In this document: positions 57,742-64,000 of the stretch, piece after piece
Numbering within the stretch: position 1 is the stretch's first letter
Layout of the letters: each line of letters opens with the position of its first letter
Source: Streptococcus suis
Lineage (GTDB): Bacteria; Bacillota; Bacilli; Lactobacillales; Streptococcaceae
DNA length: 64,000 nt
Reading direction: 5' to 3'
Assembly (NCBI RefSeq): GCF_019856455.1
Contig: NZ_CP082205.1
Coordinates: 2,108,001-2,172,000, forward strand
Notes under the pieces: model-generated
Seen by the model: the letters and a program-made list of their open reading frames with translations, nothing else
Databases searched by the model: none
What the model was told of the DNA's origin: nothing
Translations under genes and position numbers: made by a program

Positions 57742-57778
57742 AAAGAACACAGATTCTTTTTAGAGTCTGTGTTCTTTT
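57742..57778 (+). terminator. Terminator after dacA
   Basis: AAAGAACACAGA pairs with TCTGTGTTCTTT around a loop, then T. Confidence 0.85.
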
Positions 57779-57927
57779 ATATAAGGCCGCTTTGTAGTAA
57801 TTTGGTGGGAGGCCTGGAATTTTTATATGATTACAAAGAAGAGCGACTGCCGTCGCTCCCTATTTCCAACGTCGGTTGGAGATTTTTGGGCTTTTAGCAA
57901 ACTCATGTTTGCTAAATTGCCAAAAAT

Positions 57928-59343
57928 CTAACCAACCGACCCCTCCATCTCATAGGCAATCAGTCTGTTGAGTTCGACTGCGTATTCCATTGGGAGTTCT
58001 TTGGTGAATGGTTCGACAAAGCCCATGACAATCATCTCTGTGGCTTCTGATTCGGATAGGCCACGGCTCATGAGGTAATAGAGCTGTTCTTCTGAGATTT
58101 TTGATACTTTGGCTTCGTGTTCGAGGGCCACTTGTGAGTTATGGATTTCATTAAATGGAATGGTATCTGATTTGGAAATATCATCCATGATAATGGTATC
58201 ACATTCAATGTGGCTGATTGACTTGGCTGAGTTTTTAGCAAAAGTCACTTGACCGCGGTAGTTGACTTCTCCACCGCCACGGGCAATGGATTTGGATACG
58301 ATAGACGACGAGGTCCGTGGTGCATTGTGAATCATCTTAGCACCGGTATCCTGTACCTGACCCTTGTTGGCAAAGGCAATGGATAGCATAGTTCCACGCG
58401 CACCTTCGCCTTCCAAGTAAACCGCAGGGTATTTCATGGTCGTCTTAGCACCAAGGTTTCCATCGATCCACTCGACTGTGGCATTTTTCTCAGCACGGGC
58501 ACGCTTGGTTACCAAGTTATAGACATTGTCTGACCAGTTTTGAATGGTCGTGTAACGCATATAGGCACCTTCGTGGGCGATGATTTCCACAATAGCAGCG
58601 TGGAGGCTGGCCGTTGAGTAAGTCGGAGCGGTACAGCCTTCTACATAGTGGACACTTGCTCCTTCATCTACGATGATGAGGGTGCGTTCAAACTGACCTG
58701 TCCCCTCATTGTTGATTCGGAAATAGGTTTGGAGTGGAATATCCAACTTAACCCCTTTCGGTACGTAGATGAAAGTACCACCTGACCAAACCGCTGAGTT
58801 GAGGGCAGCTAGTTTATTATCTGACGGCGGAACAAGTTTTCCAAAGTATTTTTTGAAGAGTTCTGGATGTTCCTTGAGAGCCGTGTCGGTATCTGTAAAG
58901 ATAATGCCGTGCTTGTCGTACTCTTCTTTCATGTTGTGGTAGACCACTTCCGATTCGTACTGGGCAGAAGCACCTGCCAGGTAAGCACGCTCGGCTTCTG
59001 GGATACCGATGCGTTCAAAGGTTTCTTTGATTTTGTCTGGCACATCGTCCCAGCTGCGTGCTGGTTTATCTGACGGTTTTTGATAGTAAACAATATCATC
59101 AAAATCCAGTTCAGACAAATCGGCTCCCCAAGTCTGCATCGGCATTTTCTTGAAGGTTTGGTAGGATTTCAACCGGAATTCCAACATCCATTCAGGCTCG
59201 CCTTTGATACGGGACATTTCACGAATGACATCTTCGTTCAAGCCCTTACCAGTTGAAGCCACTAGTTCCACGTTCTCGTCATGGAAACCGAATTTGTATT
59301 CCCCAAGGTCAATCGGGGTTGGTTCAATTCTTTCTTCTGACAT
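57928..59343 (-). CDS. sufB: Fe-S cluster assembly scaffold SufB
   Basis: 471 residues from ATG 59343. SufB/D fold: [47 protein letters not shown], the beta-helix [20 protein letters not shown] and [17 protein letters not shown] near the end. Acts with SufC and SufD to build Fe-S clusters. Last gene of sufCDSUB but separated from sufU by 455 bp of repeats. A hairpin element abuts its start. Confidence 0.94.
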   Translation of the reverse strand: MSEERIEPTPIDLGEYKFGFHDENVELVASTGKGLNEDVIREMSRIKGEPEWMLEFRLKSYQTFKKMPMQTWGADLSELDFDDIVYYQKPSDKPARSWDDVPDKIKETFERIGIPEAERAYLAGASAQYESEVVYHNMKEEYDKHGIIFTDTDTALKEHPELFKKYFGKLVPPSDNKLAALNSAVWSGGTFIYVPKGVKLDIPLQTYFRINNEGTGQFERTLIIVDEGASVHYVEGCTAPTYSTASLHAAIVEIIAHEGAYMRYTTIQNWSDNVYNLVTKRARAEKNATVEWIDGNLGAKTTMKYPAVYLEGEGARGTMLSIAFANKGQVQDTGAKMIHNAPRTSSSIVSKSIARGGGEVNYRGQVTFAKNSAKSISHIECDTIIMDDISKSDTIPFNEIHNSQVALEHEAKVSKISEEQLYYLMSRGLSESEATEMIVMGFVEPFTKELPMEYAVELNRLIAYEMEGSVG

Positions 59344-59348
59344 AATAT

Positions 59349-59446
59349 AAGATACTAAGCCCAAAAAGTATGAAAATAGCAGTTACGCTTTCTTCAAAGC
59401 TTCCTGGGCCTGTTCAATTCCAATCAGAAACTGAACAATCCTTTCT
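59349..59446 (-). repeat. Hairpin element abutting the sufB start codon
   Basis: In sufB sense it begins AGAAAGGATTG, then GGAATTGAACAGGCCC, with GGGC arm near the far end, and TAGTATCTTA ends 5 nt before ATG 59343. A 20-nt insert seems to separate AGAAAGGA and the usual GAATTGAA. Confidence 0.7.
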
Positions 59447-59471
59447 GTATGATTTTCATTTTTTGTTTATT

Positions 59472-59577
59472 TATAGTCTTTTAGTTTACTTTTAGTACTA
59501 GGCAACGAGCTGCAGACAGTACTGGAGTACGGCAAAGCGAGTTAACGAAGTAATAAAAGAAAAACTAAATGACTATA
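59472..59577. repeat. RUP-like palindromic repeat, copy B
   Basis: Begins TATAGTCTTTTAGTTTACTT and ends AACTAAATGACTATA, complementary over about 19 of 23 positions; interior GTACTGGAGTACGG. About 106 bp. This is the size and form of a small non-autonomous repeat. Confidence 0.7.
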
Positions 59578-59584
59578 TTGATGC

Positions 59585-59630
59585 TCAGTTAGCACTCTCA
59601 CTATGTTCCATTGCTTTCTTCAAGACACTA
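59585..59630 (-). pseudogene. Degenerate duplicate of the sufU 3' end
   Basis: Read in the sufU direction it encodes LKKAMEHSESAN then TGA, near-identical to the true sufU end LKKALERSDSAD then TGA (59799). About 15 codons, 200 bp downstream of the intact end, so it probably came from a duplication. Confidence 0.6.
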
Positions 59631-59798
59631 AACTTGGTTGGAACTTGATATTCGTATTTCGCAAAACGAAATCAATTTCTACCAATGACACGAACTACGT
59701 TCGTTTCATTTCCAACCTCCAAAGGTTCCCTAAACCTTTGGAGCTAATTCGCTGATTTTGGTATTATCGACCAAAATCGCTCATGTCGCAGTTACCCT

Positions 59799-61452
<1,654 letters not shown>

Positions 61453-62715
61453 TTATCTCTTTGTTAGTTTTTCTTCAATCACGGCAATCAGTTGGTCACG
61501 AACTTCCTTGACAGGAATTTCGGTAATGACTGCACCAAGGAAACCGCGAACAACCAAGCGTTCAGCTGTTGCTCGGTCCAGGCCGCGACTCATGAGGTAG
61601 TACATATCTTCTGGATCCACCTGACCGATTGAGGCTGCGTGTCCAGCTGTGACCTCATTCTCATCGATAAGGAGAATTGGGTTGGCATCGGAGCGAGCCT
61701 TGTCAGACAGCATGAGGACACGGCTTTCCTGCTGGGCATCCGCACCTTTAGCACCACGAACAATGTGTCCGATACCATTAAACGTCAAGGTTCCACTTTC
61801 TAAGATAACCCCATGTTGCAGGATGTGACCAACCGAATTATGTCCATAGTTGGTCACGCGCGTATCCACACCTTGGACCTGACGACCTGATGACAGTCCG
61901 ACAACCTTGAGGTTGGCATGGCTACCATTTCCTTTTAATTCGCTGTCCAAATCGGCAACCACATTTCCTTCGTTGAGCAGACCAATGGCCCAGTCAATCG
62001 TTGCATCATTTCCGAGATAGCCACGGCGGTTGAGGTAGGTATCCAAATGCTTACCAAGTCGGTCAATAGCCGCAAACTTGATTTGGCTGCCAGCAAGAGC
62101 GATTACTTCTACAACAATATTGGCTGAAGTCGCTACTGCTCCGTCACCCAGACTTTCAAAGCGTTCTAGATAATTAAGCTTGGCATTTTTTCCAGCGATG
62201 ATGAGGACACGTTTGTTAAAGGCAACTGGACTGGTGCTGGCTTGGTAGAAAAGAGCCTCAACTGGCTGGTCAATTTCAACATTGTCTGGCACGTAAAGTA
62301 CCGCAGTTGCGTTAAAATAGGCAGTGTTGTAAGCCGCTAATTTGTGCTCATCGTAGGCTACGGCAGCACCGAGGTATTTTTCAATGACATCTGGAATGCT
62401 GTCCATAGCCGATGCGAAGTCTGTAAAGACTACACCTTTCTCTACAAGGTCAACCGGCAACTGTTCTAGAACTGTTTGGCTGCCAACTTGAACCAACATC
62501 GGATTGTCACCGATAACTGTGAAATCTGGAACGGCTCCGATTTCATCATTTGTAGCTAGGCTTCCGTCACCTAGATTCCAACGGTGAAACTTGACCCGCT
62601 CGATAACCGGCAAGTCCAGCTCTGCTATTTTGTCAAAAGCCTTAAGGCGCAGGTCTGTCAACCAAGTTGGTTCTGCCTGCAAGGCTGAAAATTCTTGAAT
62701 CTTTTCTTTGGTCAT
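61453..62715 (-). CDS. sufD: Fe-S cluster assembly protein SufD
   Basis: 420 residues from ATG 62715 with GGAGG 5 nt upstream; the longer frame reaches into sufC. SufB/D family: VRGFLGAVITEIPVKEVRDQL at the C-terminus and QESRVLMLSDKARSDANPILLIDENEVTAGHAASIG. Forms the scaffold with SufB and SufC. Confidence 0.94.
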   Translation of the reverse strand: MTKEKIQEFSALQAEPTWLTDLRLKAFDKIAELDLPVIERVKFHRWNLGDGSLATNDEIGAVPDFTVIGDNPMLVQVGSQTVLEQLPVDLVEKGVVFTDFASAMDSIPDVIEKYLGAAVAYDEHKLAAYNTAYFNATAVLYVPDNVEIDQPVEALFYQASTSPVAFNKRVLIIAGKNAKLNYLERFESLGDGAVATSANIVVEVIALAGSQIKFAAIDRLGKHLDTYLNRRGYLGNDATIDWAIGLLNEGNVVADLDSELKGNGSHANLKVVGLSSGRQVQGVDTRVTNYGHNSVGHILQHGVILESGTLTFNGIGHIVRGAKGADAQQESRVLMLSDKARSDANPILLIDENEVTAGHAASIGQVDPEDMYYLMSRGLDRATAERLVVRGFLGAVITEIPVKEVRDQLIAVIEEKLTKR

Positions 62716-62731
62716 AACTTCCTCCAAAGAC

Positions 62732-63505
62732 TTAAATGTCATCTTCTTTGTAGTCGATGCCAAGCTCTGCTGCGACTTGGACATAACCTTCTTTTTCCAA
62801 GCGTTGCGCCAATTCTGGTCCGCCTGAAAGCACGACACGACCTTCCATCATGACATGGACAACATCAGGAGTGATGTAGTTGAGCAAGCGTTGGTAGTGG
62901 GTAATAATCATGGCACCAAAGCCTTCACCACGCATAGCGTTGATACCCTTTGACACGATTTTAAGGGCATCGATGTCCAAACCTGAGTCAATCTCATCAA
63001 GAAGGGCGAAAGTTGGCTCTAACATGAGTAGTTGTAGGATTTCATTGCGTTTTTTCTCACCACCTGAGAAACCTTCGTTGAGATAACGCTCTGCCATTTC
63101 CTCTTTCATGTTGAGAAGTTCCATTTTTTCATCCAGTTTAGTAATGAAGTCGCGGACTGAGATTTTGTCTTCATCTTCCTTACCAGCGTTCATTGCAGCA
63201 CGAAGGAATTCCGCATTAGTAATCCCTGGAATTTCTGACGGGTATTGCATCGCCAAGAAGAGTCCCATACGGGCACGTTCATCGACTTCTAATTCTAAAA
63301 TATTGACACCGTCAAACAGAATCTCACCTTGGGTAACTTCATAACTTGGATTACCCATGATGGCTGCTGAAAGGGTGGATTTCCCTGTTCCGTTCGGTCC
63401 CATGATGGCTGCAATTTCACCTGTTTTAAGGGTCAAATTCACACCCTTCAAGATTTCTTTGCCTTCAATTTCCACATGAAGGTCTTTGATTTCTAATACT
63501 GACAT
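62732..63505 (-). CDS. sufC: Fe-S cluster assembly ATPase SufC
   Basis: 257 residues from ATG 63505 (AAGGAG upstream). Walker A MGPNGTGKSTLSAAI, signature FSGGEKKRNEILQ, Walker B FALLDEIDSGLD. Drives assembly on the SufBD scaffold. First gene of the operon. No clear promoter was found in the hairpin-rich region upstream. Confidence 0.96.
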   Translation of the reverse strand: MSVLEIKDLHVEIEGKEILKGVNLTLKTGEIAAIMGPNGTGKSTLSAAIMGNPSYEVTQGEILFDGVNILELEVDERARMGLFLAMQYPSEIPGITNAEFLRAAMNAGKEDEDKISVRDFITKLDEKMELLNMKEEMAERYLNEGFSGGEKKRNEILQLLMLEPTFALLDEIDSGLDIDALKIVSKGINAMRGEGFGAMIITHYQRLLNYITPDVVHVMMEGRVVLSGGPELAQRLEKEGYVQVAAELGIDYKEDDI

Positions 63506-63639
63506 GCTGTGCTCCTTTTCATTTTTGTCCTCTTCAAAAACCACATTAACTGACCAAGCTAACTAGATACACCGATAAGACTCAACTTTGACAGTGGAGA
63601 AAGAACTCGACAAATTCTAAAGGAGTTCGTCAACAAGTC

Positions 63640-63838
63640 CTTATTTCCAGTTGTTGAGCTGAAACAGTCTATCCCTAGACTGTTTCACTCCCACCCCCCC
63701 CCGCACAGCTCAAACTGTCTGGGAGACAGTTTGAGGTTGGAGATGAAGCGAACTCTGTTCGCATCAGTCGTAGAGGTCAGATTTGGAGTATAAAACACGA
63801 ACAAATCTGCCAATCAACCACTGCGCTGAGATGTTGAG
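63640..63838. repeat. Cluster of AGTC-type hairpins upstream of sufC
   Basis: AACAGTCTATCCCTAGACTGTTT near 63663 and AAACTGTCTGGGAGACAGTTT near 63709 (given in part) are strong hairpins. Bases 63811-63838 repeat, in inverse orientation, the segment at 43152-43178. A ten-base C run (63695-63704) is also present. Confidence 0.6.
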
Positions 63839-63941
63839 GCTAACTTCGAGAAGTGGTGCGGGGCTTGAGCCCAGCCTCTTTTCTTGTTAATGATGATTTT
63901 CAGAGAGTGTTAATCTATAAAATAGTCTTTTCTGACAATTT

Positions 63942-64000
63942 TATACTCTTCGAAAATCAAAATTATCCGTTGTCAACTTACCTTGATGAGTGAAAAGCTC
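63942..64000. repeat. Start of a second BOX-like element (cut by the window end)
   Basis: TATACTCTTCGAAAATC and the following bases match 32935 onward with one difference seen in the first 59 bases. Confidence 0.75.

Noticed and set aside
59649..59656. Exact combox TACGAATA on the minus strand
   Set aside because: It lies about 300 bp from sufB within degenerate repeats, with no T-rich tract or gene start behind it; likely chance.

Overview
The window is about 64 kb of low-GC Gram-positive chromosome. Gene content, BOX-like repeats and the DpnII-type cassette point to Streptococcus, most likely S. suis or a close relative; this is inferred from recognised families, not from a database search. 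No rRNA, tRNA or CRISPR array was seen.

Layout. 1-4135: sucrose utilisation (scrA 5' part, divergent scrB-scrR) followed by an IS630-family element. 4136-6661: nusB, an Asp23-family gene, efp and a proline peptidase. 6662-9437: a DpnII-type (GATC) restriction-modification cassette, with the 3' remnant of what looks like a cytosine-5 methyltransferase beside it. 9551-15705: accessory genes, namely a DUF1266 protein, two lipoproteins, a YSIRK/LPXTG-G5-CAP surface protein broken by an in-frame stop, and a small ribbon-helix-helix protein. 15735-21350: uvrA, a very long uvrA leader made of hairpin repeats, corA and a DUF1129 membrane protein. 21748-22816: rpsF-ssb-rpsR. 22988-29986: lipoate ligase and the pyruvate dehydrogenase genes pdhA-pdhB-pdhC-lpdA. 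30219-33090: a TRIC-family protein, two lipoproteins and a BOX element. 33187-38827: rimP-nusA-ylxR-ylxQ-infB-rbfA. 39085-43142: trmB-ccrZ, ecsA-ecsB, a HIT protein and a small protein. 43143-45873: hairpins, a RUP-like repeat and an IS110/IS1111-type element whose non-coding end is present as three identical tandem 324-bp copies. 45874-50157: tsaE-GNAT-LCP, and the yloU-fakA pair. 50279-56264: an oligopeptide ABC transporter. 56479-57720: a D,D-carboxypeptidase. 57928-63505: sufCDSUB. 63506-64000: hairpins and the start of another BOX element.

Most striking signal. A family of mobile-looking hairpin elements sits directly in front of the start codons of uvrA, pdhC, lpdA and sufB. Each carries a Shine-Dalgarno-like AGAAAGGA at its outer (5') end, an inverted-repeat body, and a TATCTTA-type end that stops 4-5 nt before ATG. 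Pairing at the hairpin base would bring the distant AGAAAGGA close to ATG. In uvrA six such elements are joined head to tail, giving a predicted leader of more than 1 kb. This looks like a portable ribosome-binding hairpin and is the best candidate here for an undescribed system. The second is the triplicated candidate guide-RNA end of the IS110/IS1111-type element.
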